The translations under genes and the position numbers were made by a program. The notes under the pieces are model-generated. The model was not told where the DNA came from. It did no database searches and saw only the letters and a program-made list of their open reading frames with translations. Positions 1-9,312 of a DNA stretch of 64,000 nucleotides are shown piece after piece. Origin of the DNA: an uncultured Gammaproteobacteria bacterium (GTDB lineage: Bacteria > Pseudomonadota > Gammaproteobacteria > DRLM01); contig CAMYKQ010000051.1 in the NCBI GenBank assembly GCA_947259075.1, positions 1 to 64,000 of the forward strand. Direction: 5' to 3'. Numbering within the stretch: position 1 is the first letter of the stretch; every line of letters begins with the position of its first letter.

Positions 1-242
1 ATGGCTCAGCACCAAGTCACCGCAGTGCAGGCCGATGCGGGTGGGCAGCTCGGGGTGATTGGGACGGCGACGCCATGCTGGCGCTGTGGCCCGCGCCGCG
101 CGCCGAGGCCGCGCCGCGCGCGCAAGCGCTGGCCGCCGCCTTGGACTTGCGCGTAGCGGCGGAGAACTTCTGCCGCCGTCCCAATCACCCCGAGCTGCCC
201 ACCCGCATCGGCCTGCACTGCGGTGACTTGGTGCTGAGCCAT
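1..242. repeat. 69-bp perfect inverted repeat at the window edge (fold-back)
   Basis: Bases 1-69 are the exact reverse complement of bases 174-242, with bases 70-173 as the loop; base 70 no longer pairs with base 173. The right arm is normal coding sequence of the cyclase gene. The left arm replaces what should be the upstream part of that gene and joins it at a four-base overlap (ggcg, 66-69). A copy of a gene's own coding strand reversed at a sequence end is typical of an amplification or assembly fold-back, so a biological hairpin is the less likely reading. Confidence 0.9.
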
Positions 243-680
243 GTCGGCGCGCTGGATCATTTCGAATACCGCGCGGTGGGCGACATCGTCAACACCGCCA
301 ACCGCATTCAAGCGCTCAATAAAGCCCTGGGCACCTCGCTGCTGATCTCCGCCGAAACCTTGGACGGCGTGACGGGTTTCGTCACCCGGCCGCTCGGGCC
401 TTTTTTGCTGGCGGGTAAACAGCAAAGCGTGGTGATTCACGAATTACTCGGCCGCGCGCACGAGGTGGATCTACATCAGCGGCAACTGATTGAGCAATTC
501 GCGCGCGCGCTGCACCATTTTGAACACGGCCGCTGGACCGAGGCCAGCGCCGCCTTCGCGGCCCTGCATACCGCGTTTCCCGCTGACGGCCCCAGCCGCT
601 TCTTCGCCGAGCGTTGCGCGCATTTCCTCGCCCAGCCGCCCGCGCAGTGGCAAGGCGTATTGCGCCTCGATCACAAATGA
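66..680 (+). CDS. Class III adenylate/guanylate cyclase, C-terminal part (5' truncated)
   Basis: This is the 3' end of a class III nucleotide cyclase, which would make cAMP or cGMP from the nucleoside triphosphate. The frame opens with Gly-Asp-Ala (66-74), matching the second metal-binding Asp loop of the family. It continues through the IGLHCGD segment, then FEYRAVGDIVNTANRIQ, which carries the transition-state Asn/Arg region of the catalytic fold. After the catalytic domain come about 85 residues of helical tail without a recognisable domain. The N-terminal part with the first metal Asp, and any sensor such as CHASE2, is missing because the window starts inside the gene at the fold-back junction. 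The next gene is a FecR-domain protein in the same direction, 109 bases downstream, so the two may work together. Substrate choice cannot be read from this fragment. Confidence 0.85.
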   Translation, partial: GDAMLALWPAPRAEAAPRAQALAAALDLRVAAENFCRRPNHPELPTRIGLHCGDLVLSHVGALDHFEYRAVGDIVNTANRIQALNKALGTSLLISAETLDGVTGFVTRPLGPFLLAGKQQSVVIHELLGRAHEVDLHQRQLIEQFARALHHFEHGRWTEASAAFAALHTAFPADGPSRFFAERCAHFLAQPPAQWQGVLRLDHK

Positions 681-681
681 C

Positions 682-711
682 TTGGGCGCTATCGTGAATA
701 TTCACTATACT
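682..711 (+). promoter_or_regulatory. Candidate sigma-70 promoter for the FecR-TPR-barrel gene
   Basis: TTGGGC (682-687) and TATACT (706-711) are separated by 18 bases, just after the cyclase stop codon. The -10 is close to consensus and the -35 moderate. It would give the following gene (ATG 790) its own transcript with a leader of about 70 bases. Confidence 0.4.
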
Positions 712-789
712 TTCCCCCAATAGCGCACAGACCCGCCCGCTCGCGAGGGCGTATAAAAAACAATAACTGGTTAGGGAGGACCGATTTCC

Positions 790-3700
790 ATGAGAAATCG
801 CAGCTTGACGTTTTGTGTTGCTGTAACGCTACTCGGCGGTTTACCTCACCTCAGCGCCCACGCTGACAGCGCGCGTTGCGCCGCGCCGGTGGCCAATCTC
901 GCCAGCGCCGAAGGCCGCGTCGAAACCAGCGAAGGCGGCGGCGAACAGTGGCGCGACAGCACGAACGCCGAAGCCTTCTGTCCCGGCGACCGCATCCGCA
1001 CCGGCGCCAACAGCCGCGCCGCCCTGGTGCTGAGCAATCACACCGTCCTGCGCCTCGGCGCGCAGAGCAGCATGAACTTCAGCGCGCCGAAAGAAGAAGG
1101 CAGCCTGTGGGTCGAATTGATGCGCGGCATCGGTTATTTCATCAGCCGCGTGCCGCGCCGCCTCGATGTCTCCACGCCCTACGTCAACGCCGGCGTGGAA
1201 GGCACGGAGTTTTTAGTGAAGAGCGGCGAGCACGAAGGCACGGTCATCGTTTATGAGGGCCGCGTCGCCGCCAGTAATCCCGGGGGACAAATCGTACTCA
1301 CCAGCGGCCAATCCGCCGTCGCAGCCGCAGCCGCCGCGCCGGAGCGGCGCCTGCTGCTCAAGCCCCGCGAAGGTTTGCAATGGGCCCTGCACTATCCCGC
1401 CGTGACGCAATTCAGCGCCGCTGATTTCGCCAGCGATGCGGCCGCATCGTGGCAAAACCAAGTAACCGCATCGCTCGATGCCTATCAGCGCGGCGACAGC
1501 GCCGCCGCCCTCGCCGCCTTGGCCGAGCTGGGCGATGACATCCGCGAGGCGCGCTTCTTCAGTTATCGCGCCTCGCTGCAGCTCGCCAGCGGCCGCATTC
1601 AAGAGGCCAACGCCGATCTTGCGCGCGCGCTGGAACTCGCGCCCGACGACGGCGCGGCCCTCGCGCTGCAAGCCGTCGTCGCCCTCACCCAAAATGAAAA
1701 GGCGCGCGGACTGGAATTGGCGCAACAAGCCGTGGCCGCCGCGCCCGATGCCAGCGGCCCGCATCTCGCACTCTCTTACGCCTGGCAGGCGCACTTCGAA
1801 TTAGAACGCGCCCGCGCCCAGGCGCAAACCGCCAAGGACTTGGAGCCGCACAACGCGCTCGCCTGGGCGCGGCTCAGCGAATTGCACCTGATGTCCGGCG
1901 AGCGCGGCGGCGCGCTGGCCGCCGCGCACGAAGCCGAGCGCCTCAACCCGCGCCTGGCCCGCACCCAAAGCGTACTCGGCTTCGCGCAACTCAATGCCCT
2001 GCGGCTCGCCGAGGCGCGCCAGTCTTTTGAAAAGGCCGCCGCGCTCGATCCCAGCGACCCCATGCCGCAACTCGGCCTCGGCCTCATCCAAGTGCGCGCG
2101 GGCGACATCGCGCAAGGCCGCCGTCACATGGAACTCGCCGCCGCCCTCGACCCCGACAATGCCCTGGTGCGCAGTTATCTGGGCAAGGCGTATTACAGCG
2201 AAGACCGCAACGGTCGCGCCGCCGCGCAATTCGACACCGCCAAGCAGCTCGACCCCGCCGACCCCACGCCGTGGTTTTACGACGCCATCCTCAAACAAAG
2301 CGAGAACCGCCCCGCCGAGGCGCTGGACGATCTGCAAACCTCCATCGCGCTCAACGACAACCGCGCGGTCTACCGCTCGCGCCTGCTGCTCGACAGCGAC
2401 GCCGCCGCGCGCAACGCCAGCCTGGCGCGCATCTACGGCGACCTCGGCTTTCAACAACTGGCGCTGGTCGAGGCCTGGAAATCCCTCGCCGTCGATCCCG
2501 GCAATTATTCCGCGCACCGGTTTCTGGCGGACGCCTACACCGCCCTGCCGCGCCATGAAGTCGCGCGCGTCAGCGAAGTTCTGCAATCGCAACTGTGGCA
2601 GCCCAGCACCGCCCGCCCCGTCAATCCCAGCGCCGCCGAGACCAGCCTCTTCGTCTTGGAAAGCTCGGGGCCGACCCGTTCCGCCTACAACGAATTCACC
2701 CCGCTCTTCGCCCAGGACCGCGCGGGCGTGCAAGCCACGCTCAGCGGCGGCAACAACGAGACCTGGAGCGACGAGGCCGTGCTCTTCGGCAATTACAAAA
2801 ACTTCTCGGCCAGCCTCGGTCAACTGCATTACTCCACCGACGGCTACCGCGACAACAACGACTTCGACCAAAACATTTACAATGCCTTCCTGCAATACGA
2901 CCTGAGCGAAGACAGCAGCGCGCAGATCGAATGGCGCCGCCGCGACATCCAAGGCGGCGACGTCTCGCAACGTTTCGGCGAAAACAACTTCGATCCCTTC
3001 CTGCGGCAGCATTACGATCAGGAATCCGCGCGACTGGGTTTTCGGCATGGCTTTACGCCGCGGCATACGCTGCTGGGGTCGGTGATTTATGATAGGCAGG
3101 AGCGGCACAATGCCTCTTTCCCCTCCGACATCACCGCGTTGACAGAGGGTTATAACGCCGAACTACAAGGTAATATACAGCTGGCAGCGAGCGACTTGGT
3201 TATCGGCGCTGGTCATGCCGATCAACGCGAACGCGCCCTCTTTTTGCTTGATTTCTTTGGCTTTCCCTTGCCCATTGAAGACAGCAGCGGTAATAGCACC
3301 GATAACAATTTTTACGTCTATGACACCTTTACGCCTCAGCATAATATGCGCCTGACCCTGGGTTTGAATTATGCGCAAGTAGAGAGCAATAGATTCGACC
3401 AAGCAACTGGCCTTCCAATCAAAGAAGACTATGAGCAGTACAACCCTAAATTCGGCTTGTTATGGGCTCCGACCCAACAAACCACCGTACGCCTCGCCGC
3501 CTTTCGCACTTTGCGGCGACTGACACATTCAAATCAAAGCATCGAGCCCAGCCAAATCGTCGGCTTTAATCAATTCTTCGATGACATCATCGGCACCAAG
3601 GCGAAGCGGTATGGTCTTGGCATCGATCATCAATTTTCGCCTTCACTCTTTGCAGGAGTCGAACTCACGACACGCAACAGTGAAAAACCGGTTTTCGATC

Positions 3701-4194
3701 CCAGCCTAAGCGTGATGATAGATGAAACCAACAATGAAGCCTTGCATCGCACTTATCTGTATAAAATATTGAATCCACGCTGGAACATCGCCACCGAATA
3801 TTTCTTCGGGCGCCACACCAGGGAATCTACCCCTGGTGTAGCTGATGCGAGCAACCCAGTAGAACTAACAACGCATTACCTGCCCCTGAGCTTGAATTAC
3901 CATCAACCGCGTGGTTTTTTCGCTAAGACATCACTCAACCTTGTCTCCCAGCACGTGGGCTTCTCCACATTGACGGGCCTGACCACTGACAAGGACGAAT
4001 TCACCACCATGGACATAGCCCTGGGCTATCGCCTCGCCGACCATAAAACAATAGTCTCCCTAACAGCGCAGAATATTTTTGATGCCCAGTTTAATTTTCA
4101 TGATACCAGTCTAAGTACCGAGACCCCCACCCCTCTCCTGGCTCGCTTCCGCCCCGAGAGAAGTCTTTTCGCCTCGGTGGCATTCTGGTTCTAA
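790..4194 (+). CDS. FecR-domain / TPR / outer-membrane beta-barrel fusion protein
   Basis: The 1134-residue product has a signal peptide (about 1-26, cut near AHA). A FecR-type domain follows (about 35-185, with the GDRIRTGANSRAAL and VSTPYVNAGVEGTEF segments). Then come about ten TPR repeats (roughly 215-600, recurring ALELAPDD/AALDPSDP-like turns). The last 490 residues are rich in alternating aromatic strands with N/D-rich turns and end in Phe, as in TonB-receptor-like outer-membrane barrels. GGAGGA at 775-780 supports the ATG at 790. FecR domains normally relay surface signals in the periplasm, and TPRs bind proteins. Having both on one barrel suggests a surface receptor or scaffold that talks to a periplasmic partner, possibly the upstream cyclase (inference). 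There is no visible TonB box or plug, so siderophore uptake should not be assumed. Codon choice is strikingly GC-rich up to about 3,050 and more relaxed afterwards. Confidence 0.85.
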   Translation: MRNRSLTFCVAVTLLGGLPHLSAHADSARCAAPVANLASAEGRVETSEGGGEQWRDSTNAEAFCPGDRIRTGANSRAALVLSNHTVLRLGAQSSMNFSAPKEEGSLWVELMRGIGYFISRVPRRLDVSTPYVNAGVEGTEFLVKSGEHEGTVIVYEGRVAASNPGGQIVLTSGQSAVAAAAAAPERRLLLKPREGLQWALHYPAVTQFSAADFASDAAASWQNQVTASLDAYQRGDSAAALAALAELGDDIREARFFSYRASLQLASGRIQEANADLARALELAPDDGAALALQAVVALTQNEKARGLELAQQAVAAAPDASGPHLALSYAWQAHFELERARAQAQTAKDLEPHNALAWARLSELHLMSGERGGALAAAHEAERLNPRLARTQSVLGFAQLNALRLAEARQSFEKAAALDPSDPMPQLGLGLIQVRAGDIAQGRRHMELAAALDPDNALVRSYLGKAYYSEDRNGRAAAQFDTAKQLDPADPTPWFYDAILKQSENRPAEALDDLQTSIALNDNRAVYRSRLLLDSDAAARNASLARIYGDLGFQQLALVEAWKSLAVDPGNYSAHRFLADAYTALPRHEVARVSEVLQSQLWQPSTARPVNPSAAETSLFVLESSGPTRSAYNEFTPLFAQDRAGVQATLSGGNNETWSDEAVLFGNYKNFSASLGQLHYSTDGYRDNNDFDQNIYNAFLQYDLSEDSSAQIEWRRRDIQGGDVSQRFGENNFDPFLRQHYDQESARLGFRHGFTPRHTLLGSVIYDRQERHNASFPSDITALTEGYNAELQGNIQLAASDLVIGAGHADQRERALFLLDFFGFPLPIEDSSGNSTDNNFYVYDTFTPQHNMRLTLGLNYAQVESNRFDQATGLPIKEDYEQYNPKFGLLWAPTQQTTVRLAAFRTLRRLTHSNQSIEPSQIVGFNQFFDDIIGTKAKRYGLGIDHQFSPSLFAGVELTTRNSEKPVFDPSLSVMIDETNNEALHRTYLYKILNPRWNIATEYFFGRHTRESTPGVADASNPVELTTHYLPLSLNYHQPRGFFAKTSLNLVSQHVGFSTLTGLTTDKDEFTTMDIALGYRLADHKTIVSLTAQNIFDAQFNFHDTSLSTETPTPLLARFRPERSLFASVAFWF

Positions 4195-4280
4195 TGGCTT
4201 AAGGAGCGACAAGCGTTTTACGTGCAGAAATGGATATTTCCGGCAACAAAAGACAACCATCAACCACAGGAGAACACATT

Positions 4281-4691
4281 ATGCAGCGTTTTTTAATCAT
4301 CGCAGGCAGCGTATTGGCGCTCACCGCTTGCAGCCATATGGATGGCATGACTAAGCACCACGACACGGGATACACGAAGCTCGCCAAGATCGCAAAACAA
4401 TATGATGCACAAAATGCCCTATTACTCACCCGTGAGGGCGAGCTCGTTGTAGTCAACGTGGATACCGGTGACTTGATAGAGCCCGGCGAAAAACGCAAAG
4501 AAATTTCTAAGGATGGGATGGCCACTAACGACAGCAAAGTGACTGATGAGGAGTTCGCGGAGATTCAACGTAGATTTGATCGCACGATTACGCTCAAAGC
4601 TACCAAAGGTAGCGTTTGCATGAATGTCGCAATGCAACCACCGGGAAGACAATGGATCATATGCAGCCCACCCTACCCGCAATGGTGGTAA
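4281..4691 (+). CDS. Small lipoprotein of unknown function (paralogue of next gene)
   Basis: The 136-residue product has a lipoprotein signal ending in LTAC (Cys17). A start at 4281 is preferred over the upstream ATG at 4230 because AGGAGA at 4267-4272 precedes it and it gives a clean signal. The C-terminal third, from TDEEFAE to the end, matches the next gene nearly position for position: (S/T)DEEFAE-x-QR-x-FD-x-TIT-x-K, then KGSVC, then QPPG and a second Cys before the end. The conserved Cys pair may form a disulfide in the periplasm or at the outer membrane. I do not recognise the family. It lies 86 bases behind the FecR-TPR-barrel gene in the same direction, so it is probably part of that surface system. 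Confidence 0.75.
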   Translation: MQRFLIIAGSVLALTACSHMDGMTKHHDTGYTKLAKIAKQYDAQNALLLTREGELVVVNVDTGDLIEPGEKRKEISKDGMATNDSKVTDEEFAEIQRRFDRTITLKATKGSVCMNVAMQPPGRQWIICSPPYPQWW

Positions 4692-4799
4692 AGGTTCAGC
4701 CATGCGACTTATAAAACAATGGATTTTTAGTCTTCGCGCTCGCGTGTTTCCATACCGGCCTAGGCCACTTTCATATACATACATCACGGAGGATATAGC

Positions 4800-5474
4800 A
4801 TGCTTTCTAAAAACAGACCGTTCCAGCTCGGCTTACTCTGCTGTTCGTTTTTCCTCGCCGCTCAGTCTCACGCGGCGGGCGGCATTTTTTATGCCGAAGA
4901 CGGCAGCACCATCACCATACCCAACGGTGCCGAAGCCATCATTTTATTGAAGAAAGGCGCGGACATTACCGCACTGGATTCACGGGGCAACCCCATCGCG
5001 CCCTGTGACACCTGTGATGAGGAGTTGGACAATACCAAACTCCTACTGACCCTGAACAAAAATGGCAAGATGAACCTCATCGGCCCCTCGGCGGATAAAC
5101 CGGGCAACAAGGCTGGCGCGGCCCAAGATGATTTCGCGAAGACCGTGAGTCATGGCCTCAAGCTCGGCAAGCTCGCCGAGAAAACCAAAGCCCATGTCGG
5201 CTTCGCCTTTTCGAAAGACGGCGATCTGTCGGTGATGAATTTTGAAAATGGCGAAGTGGTCAAACCCGTGGACAAGAGCAAATCCCCCGACCAATTAGCC
5301 CAGGAACACGCCCAGGAGATGGCGGGTAAAAAACACGCGCAACCCAGCGACGAAGAGTTCGCCGAACTTCAGAGAAAGTTCGATAGCACCATCACGACCA
5401 AGGTGAGCAAAGGCAGCGTTTGCATCGAATTCTCGAAACAGCCCCCCGGCCAAAGATATAAGATTTGCTGGTAA
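4800..5474 (+). CDS. Secreted cysteine-containing protein of unknown function
   Basis: The 224-residue product has a type I signal peptide (about 1-25, SHA cut). The ATG is supported by GGAGG at 4788-4792. The mature protein has a CDTC pair (Cys69, Cys72) after a short beta-rich segment. Its C-terminal block (DEEFAELQRKFD, KGSVC at Cys208, QPPG, Cys223) is clearly homologous to the preceding lipoprotein. It is therefore a duplicated family in which one copy is lipidated and the other is soluble with an added N-terminal half. I recognise no enzyme motif. The position behind the FecR-TPR-barrel gene suggests a shared envelope role (inference). Confidence 0.8.
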   Translation: MLSKNRPFQLGLLCCSFFLAAQSHAAGGIFYAEDGSTITIPNGAEAIILLKKGADITALDSRGNPIAPCDTCDEELDNTKLLLTLNKNGKMNLIGPSADKPGNKAGAAQDDFAKTVSHGLKLGKLAEKTKAHVGFAFSKDGDLSVMNFENGEVVKPVDKSKSPDQLAQEHAQEMAGKKHAQPSDEEFAELQRKFDSTITTKVSKGSVCIEFSKQPPGQRYKICW

Positions 5475-5873
5475 GCATCCGGCAAAGGCTATCACCAAAC
5501 CGTCAATCACTTGCAGGCACCGCCTTCACTCGGGCAAATCAAATGACAGCATGATTACGGAAACCTTCCGGCCCCTAGCAAGCCTAGCCCGGGTTGAGCG
5601 CCGCTCGCGAAACCCGGGGCTTTTGGGCTCGAAGACGGCGAACCCCGGGGTTCACTGCGGCTCGACCCGGGCTAGTTATTGAAACAGTGTCTTTATCCAA
5701 GCCCGCTGTTTATAGACCACACCAGCAAGGGAGGGCGCGAATGATCGATGAAACTCGCCATCGATTTCGCCTCTCCCTGCTCCCCATTCATCACAAAGCC
5801 AACACCCTCGTCCCGCGTCTTACGCACCGCGCCGCCGCTTGGTCTAAACTTAATCAAGACCCTCACTGATACT
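5475..5873. other. Intergenic stretch before the repeat field
   Basis: About 400 bases with no convincing gene. An open frame at 5594-5869 has no ribosome binding site and runs through the palindromic repeats, so I do not call it. The notable content is the CCCGGG-rich inverted repeat at 5584-5675, listed separately. Confidence 0.6.
5584..5675. repeat. CCCGGG-rich palindromic repeat (REP-like)
   Basis: An outer arm beginning CTAGCCCGGGTTGAGC (5584-5599) is matched in inverted form by GCTCGACCCGGGCTAG (5660-5675). Inside lie AACCCGGGG (5611-5619) and the perfect 12-base palindrome AACCCCGGGGTT (5641-5652). The whole segment can fold into a long hairpin between the secreted-protein gene and the tandem repeat. 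It resembles dispersed intergenic REP-type elements and could also end transcription of the upstream operon. Confidence 0.6.
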
Positions 5874-6480
5874 GCCGCGCCCCACCACCCCGCCCCTACG
5901 GGGCACCCCTCCTCATTTGAGGAGGGGAAAAAGATTGATCCCTCACCGCCTTTCCAAGGTGGGGCGGATGCGTAGGGGAAAAAGGTTCACCACTCCCCTC
6001 CTTTCCAAGGAGGGGTGGACGCGTAGCGGACGGGGTGGTTTTGCTTGCCACGGCGCGGTGAACCGCTTTGATATTCACACTGGCGGTGTGCCGCGCCCCA
6101 CCACCCCGCCCCTGCGGGGCACCCCTCCTCACTGAGGAGGGGAAAAAGATTGATCCCTCACCGCCTCTCCAAGGCGGGCTGGATGCGTAGGGGAAAAAGG
6201 TTCACCTCTCCCCTCCTTTCCAAGGAGGGGTGGACGCGTAGCGGACGGGGTGGTTTTGCTTGCCACGGCGCGGTGAACCGCTTTGATATTCATACTGGCT
6301 GCGTGCCGCGCCCCACCACCCCGCCCCTGCGGGGCACCCCTCCTCAATGAGGAGGGGAAAAAGATTGATCCCTCACTGCCTTTCCAAGGAGGGGTGGATG
6401 CGTAGGGGAAAAAGAATCACCTCTCCCCTCCTTTCCAAGGAGGGGTGGACGCGCAGCGGACGGGGTGGTTTTGCTTATCA
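5874..6480. repeat. Tandem 215-bp MITE-like repeat, about 2.8 copies
   Basis: Units start at 5874, 6090 and 6305 (spacing 216 and 215), each with gccgcgccccaccaccccg; the third copy stops near 6480. Each unit holds a roughly 170-bp element with imperfect terminal inverted repeats (ACCACCCCG...CACCCCTCCT on the left, AGGAGGGGTGG...CGGGGTGGT on the right) and two inner hairpins built on CCCTCCT/AGGAGGG. A constant linker of about 45 bases (tgccacggcgcggtgaacc...) separates the elements and is repeated too. Open frames cross the repeat on both strands with similar translations, but they have no start signals and are by-products of it. A fourth copy with a different core is at 34611-34780. Confidence 0.9.
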
Positions 6481-6567
6481 CCGCGACATAGGCGGGGTAA
6501 TTGTGTCGTTTCATGAGGCTCCAACTATGGAGCGCTGAGCAAAGCAACATCACGAGGCCGTGACGCA

Positions 6568-9267
6568 ATGATTTCAGCCGACACCACCGAACACCACCGC
6601 ATTAAAGACAATACCGGCGAACCGCCGCGCTGGTGGCGCTGGGGGCCTTATGTGAGCGAACGCAGCTGGGGCACGGTGCGCGAAGATTACAGCGCCGATG
6701 GCGATGCCTGGCGTCATCTCACCCACGACCAGGCGCGCAGCAAGGCCTATCGCTGGGGCGAGGATGGGCTGGCGGGATTCTGCGACCGTTATCAATTGCT
6801 GGTGTTTGGCCTCGCGCTGTGGAATGGCCGCGATCCCATTCTGAAAGAACGCGCCTTCGGCCTCACGCCCTGGGAAGGCAATCACGGCGAGGACGTGAAG
6901 GACTACTACTTCTACCTCGACAACACCCCCACCCACAGTTACTGCCGCTATCTCTACAAATACCCGCAGGCGCCCTTCCCCTACACGGAACTGGTACACG
7001 AGAATCAAGCCCGCGCCGGGGCCGGGGCGGAATACGAATTACTCGACAGCGGCGTGTTTCAGGAGCAGCGGTATTTCGATGTGGAGGTGGAATACGCCAA
7101 GGCCGCGCCGGATGATATTTGCATCCGCATCACCGCGGTGAACCGCGGTCCCGAGCCCGCGCCGCTGCATGTGCTGCCGCAATTGTGGTATCGCAACACC
7201 TGGGCCTGGCGCGAGCCCCGCGGCGGCGTGCCGGACATCCGCCTCGACTCCGCACCGCTGCGCAAGGGCACGGCGCCGCTGTGTTTGCTCGCCGACAGTG
7301 AGGCCATCGATCCGCTGCCGGGTCTGCTCACGCCTTACAATCTGGGCACGTATTATTTGTACGCCCAGGCCGGAGCCACGCCCTTATTCACCGGCAACGA
7401 ATGCAATAAGGCGCGCCTGTACGGCGCGGCGAACGGCAGCCCCTATGTGAAAGACGCCTTTCATCGCCGCATCATCCATGGCGAGGCGAGCTGCAACCCG
7501 GCGCAACACGGCAGCAAGGCGGGTTTGCATTATGTGAACGATCTCGCGCCGGGTGAGACGCTGACACTGCAATTGCGTTTGACCTCGCAGGCACTGCGCG
7601 CGCCGCTGGACGAAGTAAACAGCGTGATCGCGCGGCGCCGCGCCGAAGCCGATTCTTTTTACGCCGCGCTGCATCCCGCGCGCGCCAGTGAGGAAGAAAA
7701 GCAGATACAACGCCAAGCGCTCGCGAACCTGTTGTGGAGCAAACAGGTCTATCTCTTCGACGTGCGCAAGTGGCTGAGCGGCGACCTGCCCAGCGTGCCG
7801 CCGCCCGCCGGGCGCGAACACATCCGCAACCGTCATTGGCGTCATCTCAATTCCATGCGCGTGCTGGCGATGCCGGACAAATGGGAATACCCGTGGTTCG
7901 CCGCCTGGGACACGGCCTTCATCAGCCTGCCCTTGGCGCTGGTCGATCCCGCCTTCGCCAAGGAGCAATTATGGTTGATGTTGTTCGAGCAGTTTCAACA
8001 CCCCAACGGCCAGATCCCCGCCTATGAATGGGAGTTCTCCGAGGTCAATCCGCCGGTGCACGCCTGGGCGGTGTGGCGGATTTATAACATGGAAAAACGC
8101 CAGCACGGCCGCGCCGACCGCGCTTTTCTCGAACGCTGCTTTCACAAGCTGCTCATCAATTTCGCCTGGTGGGTGAACAAGGTGGACCGCCACGGCAACA
8201 ATGTCTTCGAAGGCGGCTTTCTCGGCCTGGACAACATCACCGTGGTGGATCGCAGCGAACCGCTGGCCGACGGCTCGGTGCTGGAACAATGCGACGCCAC
8301 CGGCTGGATGGGCATGTTCTGTCTCAATATGATGCGCATCGCCTTGGAACTGGCACTGGAGAATAAAAGCTACGAAGGCCTCGCCACCAAATTCTTCGAA
8401 CACTTCGTCTACATCGGCGCCGCCATGCAGCACATGGACGGCCGCGATTATCAATTGTGGGACGAGGAAGACGGATTTTTTTACGACGTGTTGCGCCATC
8501 CCGACGGCCGCTTCACCAAATTCCGCGTGCGTTCCATCGTCGGCCTCATCCCTTTGTTCGCCGTGGAACGATTGGAGGACGACTGGCTGCAACCCTTCCC
8601 TTCCTTCCGCGCCAATCTGGCCTGGTTCATGGAGAACCGGCCGCAGTTCGCGCGTTATTGCTGTCACCCCGTGCAGCGCGGCGGCCGCACCACGTATGTG
8701 CTCTCCATCATGGACCGCTCACAACTGCGGCGCGTGCTCACGCGCTTATTCGACCCCGAGGAATTTCTCTCGCCCTACGGCGCGCGCAGTCTTTCCAAAT
8801 GGCATCAGGCGCACCCCTTCCAATTCAATCATCACGGCGTCAGCTACGAGCCGGGCGAGGCCGTTTCCAAAATAAAGGGGGGCAATTCCAATTGGCGCGG
8901 GCCGGTGTGGCTGCCCATCAATTTTTTGCTGATCGAGTCGCTGCGAAAATTGGACAAGGCCTTGGGGCCGGACTTCCGCGTCAAGCTGTCGCTGGAGCCG
9001 CAGGCGGCGGCGAGTGACTATAGCCTGCGCGCCCTCGCGCAAATCCTGGCCGATCGCGTCACCACTTTATTTACCCCCGACGCAACCGGGCGGCGCCCGC
9101 TGCACGGCGATAATGGCGTATTTCAACATGACCCCCACTGGCGCGGCCATTTGTTATTTCATGAATACTTTCACGGTGACAGCGGCCAAGGGCTGGGCGC
9201 CAGCCATCAGACCGGCTGGACCGCGCTGGTGGCCTGCCTCATCGACGAGTGGCGGCGATATAAATGA
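6568..9267 (+). CDS. Glucosidase, GH63 (MGH1-type) family
   Basis: The 899-residue cytoplasmic protein has no signal peptide and the length of bacterial GH63 glucosidase/mannosylglycerate-hydrolase-like enzymes. Recognisable blocks include the N-terminal [10 protein letters not shown] and [14 protein letters not shown] beta-domain segments, then the (alpha/alpha)6-barrel motifs [49 protein letters not shown] and [16 protein letters not shown]. These enzymes are inverting hydrolases that release glucose or hydrolyse alpha-glucosides such as glucosylglycerate; the exact substrate here is unknown. GAGG about 10 bases upstream supports the start. The gene stands alone between the repeat field and a convergent gene, with a terminator-like hairpin 17 bases past its stop. 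Confidence 0.9.
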   Translation: MISADTTEHHRIKDNTGEPPRWWRWGPYVSERSWGTVREDYSADGDAWRHLTHDQARSKAYRWGEDGLAGFCDRYQLLVFGLALWNGRDPILKERAFGLTPWEGNHGEDVKDYYFYLDNTPTHSYCRYLYKYPQAPFPYTELVHENQARAGAGAEYELLDSGVFQEQRYFDVEVEYAKAAPDDICIRITAVNRGPEPAPLHVLPQLWYRNTWAWREPRGGVPDIRLDSAPLRKGTAPLCLLADSEAIDPLPGLLTPYNLGTYYLYAQAGATPLFTGNECNKARLYGAANGSPYVKDAFHRRIIHGEASCNPAQHGSKAGLHYVNDLAPGETLTLQLRLTSQALRAPLDEVNSVIARRRAEADSFYAALHPARASEEEKQIQRQALANLLWSKQVYLFDVRKWLSGDLPSVPPPAGREHIRNRHWRHLNSMRVLAMPDKWEYPWFAAWDTAFISLPLALVDPAFAKEQLWLMLFEQFQHPNGQIPAYEWEFSEVNPPVHAWAVWRIYNMEKRQHGRADRAFLERCFHKLLINFAWWVNKVDRHGNNVFEGGFLGLDNITVVDRSEPLADGSVLEQCDATGWMGMFCLNMMRIALELALENKSYEGLATKFFEHFVYIGAAMQHMDGRDYQLWDEEDGFFYDVLRHPDGRFTKFRVRSIVGLIPLFAVERLEDDWLQPFPSFRANLAWFMENRPQFARYCCHPVQRGGRTTYVLSIMDRSQLRRVLTRLFDPEEFLSPYGARSLSKWHQAHPFQFNHHGVSYEPGEAVSKIKGGNSNWRGPVWLPINFLLIESLRKLDKALGPDFRVKLSLEPQAAASDYSLRALAQILADRVTTLFTPDATGRRPLHGDNGVFQHDPHWRGHLLFHEYFHGDSGQGLGASHQTGWTALVACLIDEWRRYK

Positions 9268-9283
9268 CGCCGGACAAAACAAC

Positions 9284-9310
9284 GCCGCGCGACCATTGCC
9301 GGCGCGCGGC
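9284..9310. terminator. Hairpin between convergent genes
   Basis: GCCGCGCG (9284-9291) pairs with CGCGCGGC (9303-9310) around an 11-base loop, between the stop codons of the glucosidase (+) and the synthase fusion (-). The position suits a bidirectional terminator; the T-run after it is weak. Confidence 0.5.
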
Positions 9311-9312
9311 GG

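Noticed and set aside
5594-5869. 91-residue frame in the intergenic palindrome
   Set aside because: It starts inside the CCCGGG repeat, lacks a binding site and has no protein-like pattern.
5874-6480. CRISPR array
   Set aside because: Repeat units of about 215 bp with no short direct repeats and unique spacers; no cas gene in the window.
5896-6568. Open frames on both strands through the tandem repeat with shared RRGAPQGRGGG/RPPLLGKEGRG-like translations
   Set aside because: They repeat because the DNA repeats; none has a ribosome binding site, and forward and reverse frames cannot all be genes.
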